This document shows positions 8,647 to 16,139 of a DNA stretch of 51,329 bases, piece after piece. Source of the DNA: an uncultured Clostridia bacterium. Its GTDB lineage: Bacteria; Bacillota; Clostridia; Christensenellales; CAG-314. Within the stretch, counting starts at the first letter, position 1. Every line of letters starts with the position of its first letter. The position numbers and the translations under genes were made by a program. The notes under the pieces were generated by a model, which was given only the letters and a program-made list of their open reading frames with translations, was not told the DNA's origin and did no database searches. The stretch is taken from assembly GCA_947601445.1 (NCBI GenBank), contig CANQGD010000008.1:1-51329 (forward strand), read 5' to 3'.

Positions 8647-8662
8647 AAAAGAAAGATAAAAT
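8635..8662 (+). promoter_or_regulatory. possible internal promoter before rpsP
   Basis: TTGCCA (8635-8640), 16-base spacer, TAAAAT (8657-8662), spanning the ffh stop codon. The match is fair only. Confidence 0.4.
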
Positions 8663-8699
8663 ATCTATAATATAAATTATTACATTGGAGGAACAAAAA

Positions 8700-8960
8700 A
8701 TGGCAGTAAAAATGAGATTGACAAGAATGGGTGACAAAAAAAGTCCTTTCTATCGCGTTGTGGTTATCGACAGTCACAAAGCTCGCGACGGTCAGTATGT
8801 GGACTTGGTAGGTACCTATGATCCGCTCAATGAAAAAGTAACCCTCGATGTCGAAAAGGCAAAGAAGTGGATTGCTTGCGGAGTTCAACCTACCGAGACT
8901 GTTCGCACTCTTCTTGTTCGTGAAAACATTCTCGAACCCAAAAAATCAAACAAGGCATAG
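8700..8960 (+). CDS. rpsP: 30S ribosomal protein S16
   Basis: S16 (86 residues), a small-subunit protein needed early in 30S assembly. The sequence MAVKMRLTRMGDKKSPFYRV with DSHKARDGQYVDLVGTYDP is characteristic. The ATG at 8700 follows TTGGAGGAA by the normal distance; an in-frame upstream codon at 8685 would put the ribosome binding site inside the gene. khpA follows after 15 bases. rpsP-khpA-rimM-trmD is the conserved order in Firmicutes. Confidence 0.97.
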   Translation: MAVKMRLTRMGDKKSPFYRVVVIDSHKARDGQYVDLVGTYDPLNEKVTLDVEKAKKWIACGVQPTETVRTLLVRENILEPKKSNKA

Positions 8961-8975
8961 TTTGAGGTGGAAAAG

Positions 8976-9206
8976 ATGTTGGAGCTTGTAACTTATATCG
9001 TTGAACACCTTGTTGACGACAAAAGCGCGGTGAACATTGTATCCGAAGAAAATGACGGCGTAATTACGTTGACTATCCATGTTGCGGAAGCGGACATCGG
9101 TAAAGTTATCGGAAAACAAGGGAAAATTGCCATGGCAATACGTACTTTGGCAAAATCCGTCGGCTCACGGGAAGGCAAAAAATATAACATCGAGATAGAG
9201 GATTGA
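8976..9206 (+). CDS. khpA: KH-domain RNA-binding protein KhpA
   Basis: A 76-residue single-KH protein (YlqC/KhpA). In streptococci KhpA pairs with KhpB/EloR and influences cell elongation and RNA levels. The GxxG RNA-contact loop is seen as IGKQGKIA within a compact type II KH fold. The ATG at 8976 sits 5 bases from GAGGTGG and gives the usual family length; the GTG at 8967 overlaps that site and was not chosen. A perfect hairpin at 9211-9236 separates it from rimM. Confidence 0.93.
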   Translation: MLELVTYIVEHLVDDKSAVNIVSEENDGVITLTIHVAEADIGKVIGKQGKIAMAIRTLAKSVGSREGKKYNIEIED

Positions 9207-9210
9207 CTGA

Positions 9211-9236
9211 TTTGCCACAAGTATTCTTGTGGCAAA
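9211..9236 (+). other. intercistronic hairpin between khpA and rimM
   Basis: TTTGCCACAAG (9211-9221) and CTTGTGGCAAA (9226-9236) form a perfect 11-bp stem with a TATT loop. There is no T run after it, so it is not a classic terminator. It ends 10 bases before the rimM ATG and occupies the place of its ribosome binding site. It could act in mRNA processing, partial termination or control of rimM translation. Confidence 0.75.
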
Positions 9237-9246
9237 ATCAATAATT

Positions 9247-9747
9247 ATGAAGCTGAAAATAGGCAAAATTTTAAAGGCGCAGGGTATAAAAGGCGAGGTA
9301 AAATTGGCTTGCTATTTGGACGATGTTTCCATGATGTCAGGATTGAAGAACTTTTATATCGGTTTGCAGGATTATGTCGTAGAACACATTCGCACGGACG
9401 GCAATTTTTGTTATGCCCAATTGAAAGGAGTGCTTGACCGAAATTCTGCGGAAAAATTAAAAGATATGGAAGTATTTGCCGACAAGGAATGTATTTCTTT
9501 GCCGAAAAACAGATTTTTTATTGATGACCTTTTGGGTTGTGAAGTGCATTTGAACAACGGAGAAACTATAGGTACCGTAACCGACGTGTTGCAATATGGT
9601 GCGGCGGATGTCTTTGTTTGTAAAAGAGAGGGTAAAACCGTTTCTTTTCCTTTTTTGAATGATTTGGTGGTTTTCGTGGATATAGAATCTAAAATTATAA
9701 CGTTGGAAGGTAAACGGTTTGCGGAGGTTGCCGTATATGAGGATTGA
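9247..9747 (+). CDS. rimM: ribosome maturation factor RimM
   Basis: RimM (166 residues) binds S19 and helps mature the head of the 30S subunit. The N-terminal RimM beta-barrel starts MKLKIGKILKAQGIKGEVK, and the C-terminal PRC barrel follows (IDDLLGCEVHLNNGETIGTV, in the usual place). The ATG at 9247 was preferred to a TTG at 9229 that lies within the hairpin. No good ribosome binding site precedes it, which is unusual here. trmD overlaps its end by 11 bases. Confidence 0.95.
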   Translation: MKLKIGKILKAQGIKGEVKLACYLDDVSMMSGLKNFYIGLQDYVVEHIRTDGNFCYAQLKGVLDRNSAEKLKDMEVFADKECISLPKNRFFIDDLLGCEVHLNNGETIGTVTDVLQYGAADVFVCKREGKTVSFPFLNDLVVFVDIESKIITLEGKRFAEVAVYED

Positions 9748-10411
9748 TGTTTTGACATTATTCCCCGAAATGTTGGATTCGCTTAACAGCTCTTTAATGG
9801 GGAAAGCGCGCGAAAAAGGATTGTATCAGCTAAATTGTCACAATATTAGAGATTATTCTTCGGATAAGCATAAAAAATGTGACGACGCTCCGTTTGGAGG
9901 CGGTGCGGGCATGGTGATGATGCCGCAACCGATACATGACTGTATTTCCGCCGTGGACCCTCATCATGCCGCAAAAAGAATATATATGTCTCCGCGCGGC
10001 AAGGTTTTGACGCAAAAAATTGTAAAGGAGCTCTCGGAAGAAAAACGTCTGCTTATTTTGTGCGGTCATTATGAAGGCGTCGATCAGCGCGTGTTGGATT
10101 TGGATATAGACATGGAAATCTCAATTGGCGATTATGTACTTTCGGGAGGAGAAATTCCGGCAATGGTTGTAATCGACAGTGTTTTGAGGTATGTGCCGGA
10201 TGTATTGGGTAATAGCGAATCTACCGTAGATGAATCGTTTTCTCAATCATTATTGGAATATCCGCAATATACACGTCCGCAAAATTTTTGCGGTTTGAGC
10301 GTGCCCGAGGTGTTGATAAGCGGAGATCATGCCAAGGTGGATAAGTGGCGTTGCGAGCAAGCAATGGAAATCACGCGCAGAGTCAGACCAGATTTGTTGG
10401 AGGGGAAATGA
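9737..10411 (+). CDS. trmD: tRNA (guanine-N1)-methyltransferase TrmD
   Basis: TrmD (224 residues) methylates N1 of G37 in tRNAs that read CNN codons, preventing +1 frameshifts. The SPOUT knot region is clear: LCGHYEGVDQRV, then EISIGDYVLSGGE, which bind S-adenosylmethionine. The start MRIDVLTLFPEM at 9737 is the canonical N-terminus and lies inside the end of rimM, so coupling is likely. Its stop overlaps the rbgA start as ATGA. The protein is slightly shorter than the roughly 240-250 residues common in the family. Confidence 0.97.
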   Translation: MRIDVLTLFPEMLDSLNSSLMGKAREKGLYQLNCHNIRDYSSDKHKKCDDAPFGGGAGMVMMPQPIHDCISAVDPHHAAKRIYMSPRGKVLTQKIVKELSEEKRLLILCGHYEGVDQRVLDLDIDMEISIGDYVLSGGEIPAMVVIDSVLRYVPDVLGNSESTVDESFSQSLLEYPQYTRPQNFCGLSVPEVLISGDHAKVDKWRCEQAMEITRRVRPDLLEGK

Positions 10412-11259
10412 ATATACAATGGTTCCCCGGTCATATGACCAAAGCCCTCCGTATGATGGAGGAAAATGCTAAAATAGTAGACGCCATAGGTTACGTATTG
10501 GACGCACGTGCGCCTTTATCGTGTTTCAATCCGCAATTTCTGTCTATTGTCGGCAATAAACCGTGTGTTTTTATACTCAACAAATGCGATTTGGCGGACC
10601 CCGCAAAAGTTGAGCTTTGGTGTGATTTTTTTCGAAAAAAAGACCGTCCTTTTGTGAAAGTGACTGCAACCGTCTCTGCGGAGGCGACCAATGTCGCAAA
10701 CGCATTTGAAAGCGCAACGGATTTTCTTCGTGCAAAATATCATTCAAAGGGTGTTTTTAAACCCATACGAGTAATGATTTTGGGAGTGCCCAATTGTGGT
10801 AAATCTACGATTATAAATTGTTTATCGGGGAAAAGAACGGCAATAACCGGAGATAAACCGGGTGTGACCAAGGGTAAGCAATGGGTAAGATTGTCCTCGG
10901 GGGTGGAATTGTTGGATACGCCCGGTACTTTGTGGCCCAAGTTTGACAATGAAAATGTTGCGGCTCGTCTTTGTTTTATCGGAAGTATCAAAGACGATGT
11001 GGTGGATTTGATTGAAGTGGCAAACTTGCTTATATCTCAGTTGGTAGAATTGTATCCGAATTGTTTACAAACGCGATACAATGTGAGTTGCAGCGGAAAA
11101 ACGTCATCCGATATTTTGGAAGAAATTGCCGTAAAACGCGGCTTCCTGGTTCGCGGCGGCACAACGGATACCGAGCGATGTGCAAAGGCTATTCTCGATG
11201 ATTTCCGCAAAGGCAAATTGGGCAAAATTACTTTTGATTTGCCAAATGACGTAATTTAG
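10408..11259 (+). CDS. rbgA: ribosome biogenesis GTPase RbgA (YlqF)
   Basis: RbgA (283 residues) is a circularly permuted GTPase for late 50S assembly in Bacillus. The motif order is permuted as expected: G4 NKCD first, then G1 GVPNCGKST, then G3 DTPG. The N-terminus MNIQWFPGHMTKA is the family signature. The ATG at 10408 follows GGAGGGGA and overlaps the trmD stop by 4 bases. The C-terminal helical region (ANAR-like) is present. rnhB follows after 26 bases, the same neighbour as in Bacillus. Confidence 0.95.
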   Translation: MNIQWFPGHMTKALRMMEENAKIVDAIGYVLDARAPLSCFNPQFLSIVGNKPCVFILNKCDLADPAKVELWCDFFRKKDRPFVKVTATVSAEATNVANAFESATDFLRAKYHSKGVFKPIRVMILGVPNCGKSTIINCLSGKRTAITGDKPGVTKGKQWVRLSSGVELLDTPGTLWPKFDNENVAARLCFIGSIKDDVVDLIEVANLLISQLVELYPNCLQTRYNVSCSGKTSSDILEEIAVKRGFLVRGGTTDTERCAKAILDDFRKGKLGKITFDLPNDVI

Positions 11260-11285
11260 ATAATCTGATAACAAAAGTTAACATT

Positions 11286-11876
11286 ATGATGCAATATGAA
11301 CAAAAGTTTATAAACGATGGTGCACGTTTAATTGCAGGGATAGATGAAGCCGGGCGCGGTCCGCTTGCAGGACCCGTGGTAGTTGCGGGCGTAATAATGC
11401 CAATGGATACCCTGATTGAGGGTGTAGACGACAGCAAGAAACTTTCTGCAAAGAAACGTGATATGCTTTACGACAAAATCATGGCAACTGCAACAGACGT
11501 GCAAATTGCCGTAGTGGAAAATGAGGTAATAGATCGGGTCAACATTTTGAACGCCACAAAACAAGGCATGATTCAATGTATCGAAGGCTTCAAGAAGGTT
11601 GATGTAGTGCTTATTGACGCAGTAAAGCTCAATGTAGATGTTCCCACGCTTTCGATCATTCACGGCGACGCTTTAAGTTACAGTATTGCTGCGGCGAGTA
11701 TTGTCGCAAAGGTTACACGTGACCGTCTTATGTTGAATTTTGACAAGCTCTATCCGCAATATCACTTTGCAAAACACAAAGGGTACGGAACGCGCGAGCA
11801 TATAGAGTTATTGAAAACATTCGGACCGTGTCCCATTCACCGCAAAACTTTTATAGGTCATTTTGTACAAGTATGA
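11286..11876 (+). CDS. rnhB: ribonuclease HII
   Basis: RNase HII (196 residues) removes ribonucleotides built into DNA. The catalytic pattern is complete: GIDEAGRGPLAGPVV near the start (Asp and Glu), a central Asp in VLIDAV, and the later SIVAKVTRDR segment. Two adjacent ATG codons (11286 and 11289) can start it; no strong ribosome binding site precedes them. Its TGA overlaps the yraN ATG as ATGA at 11873. Confidence 0.95.
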   Translation: MMQYEQKFINDGARLIAGIDEAGRGPLAGPVVVAGVIMPMDTLIEGVDDSKKLSAKKRDMLYDKIMATATDVQIAVVENEVIDRVNILNATKQGMIQCIEGFKKVDVVLIDAVKLNVDVPTLSIIHGDALSYSIAAASIVAKVTRDRLMLNFDKLYPQYHFAKHKGYGTREHIELLKTFGPCPIHRKTFIGHFVQV

Positions 11877-12217
11877 ATACGCGAATAGTAGGGCGCCGCG
11901 GGGAGGATATTGCTGCGGAATATCTTGTAAAAAACAAATATAAAATTATAGAAAGAAATTTTAATTGTCGTTATGGAGAAATAGACCTTATTGTTTGGGA
12001 CGGGAACGCGGTTATATTTGTTGAGGTAAAAGCGCGTAAAAACGACAAATTCGGATTGCCTCGGGAATCGGTAAATTTGCATAAACAACAAACTATTGTA
12101 CAATGTGCAAATTATTGGTTATATCTGAAAAAACAGATCGGTACTCCCGTCCGATTTGACGTTGTGGAAATTCTCGATGGCAAGGTCTTTCATTGGAAAG
12201 ATGCGTTCCGAGCCTGA
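11873..12217 (+). CDS. yraN: YraN family (UPF0102) nuclease-like protein
   Basis: A 114-residue UPF0102/YraN protein with the restriction endonuclease-like fold. The family is often next to rnhB, dprA or comM and is suspected to act in DNA processing, but no activity is firmly assigned. It has G-x2-GE-x2-A near the start and the nuclease-like core YGEIDLIVWDG followed by IFVEVKAR (Asp, then Glu and Lys). The start MNTRIVGRRGED at 11873 overlaps the rnhB stop by 4 bases. Part of this gene (11918-11994) is duplicated, damaged, about 550 bases downstream. Confidence 0.9.
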   Translation: MNTRIVGRRGEDIAAEYLVKNKYKIIERNFNCRYGEIDLIVWDGNAVIFVEVKARKNDKFGLPRESVNLHKQQTIVQCANYWLYLKKQIGTPVRFDVVEILDGKVFHWKDAFRA

Positions 12218-12247
12218 TTTGCGACTTAATTATGTCGAAATTTTGGG

Positions 12248-12285
12248 TTTTGAATATTACTATTTTAGACATAGTATATTCAAAA
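12248..12285 (+). repeat. long hairpin downstream of yraN
   Basis: TTTTGAATAT and ACTAT (12248-12263, one bulged T) pair with ATAGT and ATATTCAAAA (12271-12285) around a 7-base loop: 15 pairs. There is no T run after it. It may stabilise the 3' end of the long ylxM-yraN message or act as a bidirectional terminator, since the left arm begins with TTTT. Confidence 0.65.
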
Positions 12286-12428
12286 TGCCAAATTTACTTT
12301 TAATTTCGAAAAATAATAATCGATTGAATGAGTTTGATAAATAATTGGCACTGTTTGAAACATAGGATTTCGATAATTGAGATTGAAAAGGGTTTTCACC
12401 TTGATATAGACGAAACGGTGTATATGAA

Positions 12429-12444
12429 AAACGCATATGCGTTT
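12429..12444. repeat. 16-bp perfect palindrome
   Basis: AAACGCATATGCGTTT is self-complementary over its full length. It lies 150 bases before the rplS promoter, in non-coding DNA. Such a site could bind a dimeric protein; nothing else links it to a regulator. Confidence 0.5.
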
Positions 12445-12470
12445 AATTAAACGAGATATAGCTTTTCAGG

Positions 12471-12544
12471 GAATATCTTGTAAAAAACATAAAATAATGG
12501 AAAGTAATTTTAATTGTCGTTACCGAGAAATAGACCTTAATTGT
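12471..12544 (+). pseudogene. broken partial duplicate of yraN
   Basis: This stretch matches yraN 11918-11994 with about five substitutions, one 4-base deletion and one inserted base over some 75 bases. The indels break the frame, and the similarity fades just outside; weaker similarity to GATAT...GAATATC extends a few bases upstream. It is a recent remnant of a tandem duplication or of recombination with another yraN allele, and cannot encode a protein. Confidence 0.8.
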
Positions 12545-12599
12545 ATAATTTATTTTTAGCTTTTCGGAAAATTCAAAAGATAAACTTTATTGAAAACAG

Positions 12600-12628
12600 T
12601 TGCTAAAAACAGTCGATTGTGATAATAT
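12600..12628 (+). promoter_or_regulatory. promoter of rplS
   Basis: TTGCTA (12600-12605), 17-base spacer, TAATAT (12623-12628). It leaves a leader of about 75 bases before the rplS start. Confidence 0.65.
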
Positions 12629-12635
12629 ATACAAG

Positions 12636-12700
12636 TGACTTCGGGCGGTCCTCTGACTTTGACAAGTGTATGAACGCTTAGTTAACAAAAATATTTTGGA
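12636..12700 (+). promoter_or_regulatory. rplS mRNA leader, candidate L19 autoregulatory element
   Basis: The 5' region between promoter and ribosome binding site contains a short GC-richer segment (CGGGCGGTCCTC) and a hairpin AAGTGT (12664-12669) with ACGCTT (12674-12679). L19 leader elements are known upstream of rplS in Firmicutes, so position and size suggest one. I could not match the consensus by eye. Confidence 0.4.
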
Positions 12701-12711
12701 GGAAAAGTCAA

Positions 12712-13050
12712 ATGGACATCATCAAGCAAATCGAATCGGAATCTCTAAGAGAAGTAGCAAGTTTTAATGTCGGCGATACCGTACGCGTAAACTTTAAGGT
12801 TATTGAAGGTAACAAGGAAAGAATCCAGGCGTACGAAGGAATCGTTATTGCGCGCAAACACGGCGGACTTCGTGAAACCTTTACCGTCAGACGTATCTCA
12901 AACGGTATCGGCGTGGAAAGAACATTCCCAATACACAGCCCCAAAATCGAAAGCATTGTCGTTGTGCGTCAGGGAAATGTAAGACGCGCTAAGCTTTATT
13001 ATTTGCGTGAGCGTACAGGTAAGGCTGCCAAAGTTAAATCTGCCAAATAA
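12712..13050 (+). CDS. rplS: 50S ribosomal protein L19
   Basis: L19 (112 residues) lies at the 30S-50S interface. The sequence shows the family features [20 protein letters not shown], then [15 protein letters not shown] and the C-terminal [28 protein letters not shown] precedes the ATG. In Bacillus rplS directly follows trmD; here rbgA, rnhB and yraN come between, and rplS has its own promoter, leader and terminator, so it is a single-gene unit. Confidence 0.97.
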   Translation: MDIIKQIESESLREVASFNVGDTVRVNFKVIEGNKERIQAYEGIVIARKHGGLRETFTVRRISNGIGVERTFPIHSPKIESIVVVRQGNVRRAKLYYLRERTGKAAKVKSAK

Positions 13051-13069
13051 TAAATTTATTTTGCAAGTC

Positions 13070-13096
13070 AAGCGACCCACAGGGTCGCTTTTTACT
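13070..13096 (+). terminator. terminator after rplS
   Basis: AAGCGACCC (13070-13078) pairs with GGGTCGCTT (13082-13090) around an ACA loop and is followed by a T tract. Confidence 0.88.
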
Positions 13097-13467
13097 TTTA
13101 ATTGTAGCAGGCTAAGAACATAAATATTTTTACAACAGAAAGTGATTTTTGACGTTATGAAAATTTTTTTATCGTTTGTCGATGTCGTAAATATTTGTTT
13201 CGAATGTTTTTCCTAAGCAAATAGTAGGAGCATCTGATCATAAGTTCGGTCGTTATCGTTGAATTTCGGCAGAAATGGTCTGTTTGCGGCATCGGATAAA
13301 TAAGACAGAAAAACAGAAGAAAAAAAAGTAGGAATATAAATAAGATCATTTGAATTTTGAAAAATAATTATTTATGTGTTAACGGCGAATTATTTTTGCA
13401 TTTTATCGGATTTATATAAAATAAAGTATAAAAATTATATTCTTAAATAATTTATAGAAAAAAGTCC
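13097..13467. other. gap between rplS terminator and comM promoter
   Basis: About 370 AT-rich bases. I see no gene, no clear inverted repeat and no known RNA. The only ORF, on the minus strand, is a low-complexity Phe/Leu-rich reading of AT-rich DNA without a ribosome binding site. Confidence 0.6.
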
Positions 13468-13496
13468 TTGCTAAATTTCCGTTTCATCGTTATACT
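13468..13496 (+). promoter_or_regulatory. promoter of the comM-dprA-topA run
   Basis: TTGCTA (13468-13473), 17-base spacer, TATACT (13491-13496), about 30 bases before the comM ATG. Confidence 0.7.
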
Positions 13497-13526
13497 AATA
13501 ATCAGATTATTACAATGGAGAAAATT

Positions 13527-15050
13527 ATGCTTGCGTTGATAAAGAGTTTCGGACTGAAAGGATTGGAAGGGTTTCCCGTACAAGCAGAGATAGATATGCA
13601 TGCCGGATTGCCCTCTTATGATATAGTCGGGCTTGCCGATACTGCCGTTAAAGAGTCCAAGGAGCGTGTGCGTTCCGCGCTTAAAAACAGCGGTTATCAA
13701 TATCCCGTGGCGGCGGTGGTAGTCAATCTTGCGCCTGCCGACGTAAAAAAAGAGGGTACTTTGTACGATCTTCCGATTGCCGTCGGTATGTTGGCGGCAA
13801 GCAAGCAAATAGTTTACGAATCACTCAAAAAACCGGTCATTCTCGGAGAACTTTCACTTAACGGCGAAGTTCGCAAAGTAAACGGCTTGCTGCCCATGAT
13901 CATCAGTGCGGTGCAGCAAGGCGAAAGGACTTTTGTAATTCCCAAAGGGAATGCGGCGGAAGCGGTATTTATCGAAGGCGCAACTATATATGCAGTTGAG
14001 ACATTGCGTCAGGCTGTGGATTTTTTGACCGGCGCTACGGATTTACAGCCGTTGCAGATACGCAGTTGGCAAAGTGATATGCAGTCCGCACACAGCGATA
14101 ACGATTTCAAATATATCAAAGGACAGTATGCGGCAAAACGTGCGATGGAAATTGCCGTTGCGGGCGGTCACAATATTATTATGATCGGTCCACCCGGCGC
14201 AGGCAAAACAATGCTGGCGAGAGCCGTTCCGTCCATTATGCCCAATTTGACATTTGACGAGGCGCTCGAAGTAGCTAAAATACACAGTGTTTCGGGACAA
14301 TTGGACGGTTTCATCTACGAGAGACCTTTCCGCTCTCCGCATCATTCTTCGACTATGGTGGCATTGACGGGCGGCGGAAACAAAGCTCGCCCCGGTGAAA
14401 TCAGTTTGGCGCATAACGGCGTGCTTTTTCTCGATGAATTGCCCGAGTACAATCGACAAACGTTGGAAACGCTTCGGCAACCCCTCGAAGACGGTGTGAT
14501 TACCGTTGCACGCAACGCGCTATCGGTAACTTATCCTGCCGATTTCATGCTTATTGCCTCTATGAATCCGTGTCCATGCGGCAATTACGGCAGTGCAACC
14601 GCCGAGTGCAAATGTACTGCTGCGCAAATACATAAATATCTCAACAAGTTGTCCGGTCCTTTGTTGGATCGTATAGACATACATATCGAAGTGGACAATG
14701 TAACTTACGATCAATTGCAGGAGGACAATCTCGCCGAGACATCGGAAACGATAAAAATACGCGTAAATAAGGCGCGAGATATACAACTCAAACGTTTGTC
14801 TGCATTCGGCAGGCGCTGCAATGCGCAAATGACGCCCGGGGATATAAAAAAATTCTGTAAATTAGATAAACAAAGTGCATTATTATTGCAGGATTCGTTT
14901 GAAAAACTTAATCTTACTGCACGGGCTTACAATCGTATACTCAAAGTTGCGCGTACCATAGCGGACTTGGAAGGAGCGGAGAATATTACAGTCAAGCATA
15001 TAGCGGAGTCGCTGCAATACCGTCAATTGGACAGGAAGTATAGGGTATAA
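13527..15050 (+). CDS. comM: YifB/ComM family Mg chelatase-like AAA+ ATPase
   Basis: A 507-residue ComM/YifB protein. ComM is a hexameric helicase that promotes branch migration of incoming DNA in natural transformation of some bacteria; in many others the role is unproved. Domain order is an N-terminal Lon-like region (GLPSYDIVGLADTAVKES), the AAA+ core with Walker A GPPGAGKTM (221-229) and Walker B LFLDELPE, then the chelatase C-terminal region (MNPCPCGNYG and the YNRILKVARTIADL helix). The ATG at 13527 follows TGGAG by 6 bases; an ATG at 13515 contains that site. dprA starts on the base after its stop, so a DNA-uptake function is plausible. Confidence 0.94.
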   Translation: MLALIKSFGLKGLEGFPVQAEIDMHAGLPSYDIVGLADTAVKESKERVRSALKNSGYQYPVAAVVVNLAPADVKKEGTLYDLPIAVGMLAASKQIVYESLKKPVILGELSLNGEVRKVNGLLPMIISAVQQGERTFVIPKGNAAEAVFIEGATIYAVETLRQAVDFLTGATDLQPLQIRSWQSDMQSAHSDNDFKYIKGQYAAKRAMEIAVAGGHNIIMIGPPGAGKTMLARAVPSIMPNLTFDEALEVAKIHSVSGQLDGFIYERPFRSPHHSSTMVALTGGGNKARPGEISLAHNGVLFLDELPEYNRQTLETLRQPLEDGVITVARNALSVTYPADFMLIASMNPCPCGNYGSATAECKCTAAQIHKYLNKLSGPLLDRIDIHIEVDNVTYDQLQEDNLAETSETIKIRVNKARDIQLKRLSAFGRRCNAQMTPGDIKKFCKLDKQSALLLQDSFEKLNLTARAYNRILKVARTIADLEGAENITVKHIAESLQYRQLDRKYRV

Positions 15051-16139
15051 ATGTATACAGCGGAAGAAAAAATCAGTATATTATTCGGAGAAGTCGGAAT
15101 AAGTTCGGTAAAATTTTTTCAAGTTTGGGATTTATTTGACGGTGCCGAAGATCTTGCGGCAAATATTCATCGCAGCGAGACGGCGGAAAAATTGTTGGGA
15201 AACAGTTTTTACGTAATTTGCAACGGTATAAAAACGCACGAAGTTGACAATATAGTCAGCAAAATGGAAAAAAACGATGTGGTGGCGGTGAGTTGGTTTT
15301 CTGCCGATTATCCGCAGACGTTGCGCTATATAGATGAAAAACCGTACATATTGTATTGCAAAGGCGACACGGGATTGTTGTCTACGGATTGTCTGGCTGT
15401 TATAGGTACCCGTAAAGTATCTTCTTACGGCAGGCGTATAACGAAAGATTTCACGGCGTTGCTTTGCGACAACTTTACCGTTGTCAGCGGACTCGCTTAC
15501 GGCGTGGATTCGATTGCGCACGAAACAACGCTTGAAAATTCCGGCAGAACCATCGCAGTGTTGGGAGGCGGACTGCTCAATATTTATCCGTCAAGCAATC
15601 AAGGATTGGCGGATAGAATCGTCGCGAATAACGGACTGCTTGTTTCGGAATACGGAATGAACGCTACGCCTCTTGCGTACCGTTTTCCTCATCGCAACCG
15701 AATAGTTTCGGGATTGAGCAAAGGCGTATTGGTGTGTCAAGCTCCCGCAAAAAGCGGAACAAATTCTACCGTGGAGTTGGCGTTAAATCAAGGCAGAGAC
15801 GTCTTTGTGGTGCCCGGAGAAATTTACGACGCAGGATTTTACGGTAGCAATCGTTTGATCAAATCGATGCAGGGCGCATGCGTTACCACACCGAGGGATA
15901 TATTGGACTTTTACGGAATCGATCACGAACTATCAAACGGAAACAGCTATCAAATGAGTATCGAAGAACAATCTGTTGTCAACGCTTTGTCCGAAGGACA
16001 GCTGTCTTTTGATGAACTTGTGGTTAAAACAGGTATATCCGCTGCCGAACTGAATTTTTTGTTGGCAAATTTGGAATTAAGGAGTATAATTGCTAAGTTG
16101 GCAGGTAATACCTACCGACTTTATGGAGGAATTGAATGA
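15051..16139 (+). CDS. dprA: DNA processing protein DprA
   Basis: DprA (362 residues) binds single-stranded DNA and loads RecA during natural transformation. The Rossmann-like core is intact: VIGTRKVSSYGRR, SGLAYGVDSIAHE, VLGGGLLNIYP, FPHRNRIVSGLS and SGTNSTVELA. A SAM-like N-terminal region and a C-terminal winged-helix (DprA_WH) domain (about residues 300-362) complete the full-length form. The ATG directly follows the comM stop, and its own TGA overlaps the topA ATG as ATGA. Other competence genes are not in the window, so transformation is possible but not shown. Confidence 0.95.
   Translation: MYTAEEKISILFGEVGISSVKFFQVWDLFDGAEDLAANIHRSETAEKLLGNSFYVICNGIKTHEVDNIVSKMEKNDVVAVSWFSADYPQTLRYIDEKPYILYCKGDTGLLSTDCLAVIGTRKVSSYGRRITKDFTALLCDNFTVVSGLAYGVDSIAHETTLENSGRTIAVLGGGLLNIYPSSNQGLADRIVANNGLLVSEYGMNATPLAYRFPHRNRIVSGLSKGVLVCQAPAKSGTNSTVELALNQGRDVFVVPGEIYDAGFYGSNRLIKSMQGACVTTPRDILDFYGIDHELSNGNSYQMSIEEQSVVNALSEGQLSFDELVVKTGISAAELNFLLANLELRSIIAKLAGNTYRLYGGIE

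Larger units (their letters stand above)
12218..12599. other. gap after yraN with repeats and a gene fragment
   Basis: About 380 AT-rich bases with no intact gene. It holds a 15-bp-stem hairpin (12248-12285), a 16-bp palindrome (12429-12444) and a broken partial copy of yraN (12471-12544). A 62-codon ORF that spans the yraN end is in another frame and has no support. Confidence 0.7.

Noticed and set aside
12156-12344. 62-codon ORF across the end of yraN
   Set aside because: Out of frame with yraN, no ribosome binding site, and it covers the hairpin at 12248-12285.
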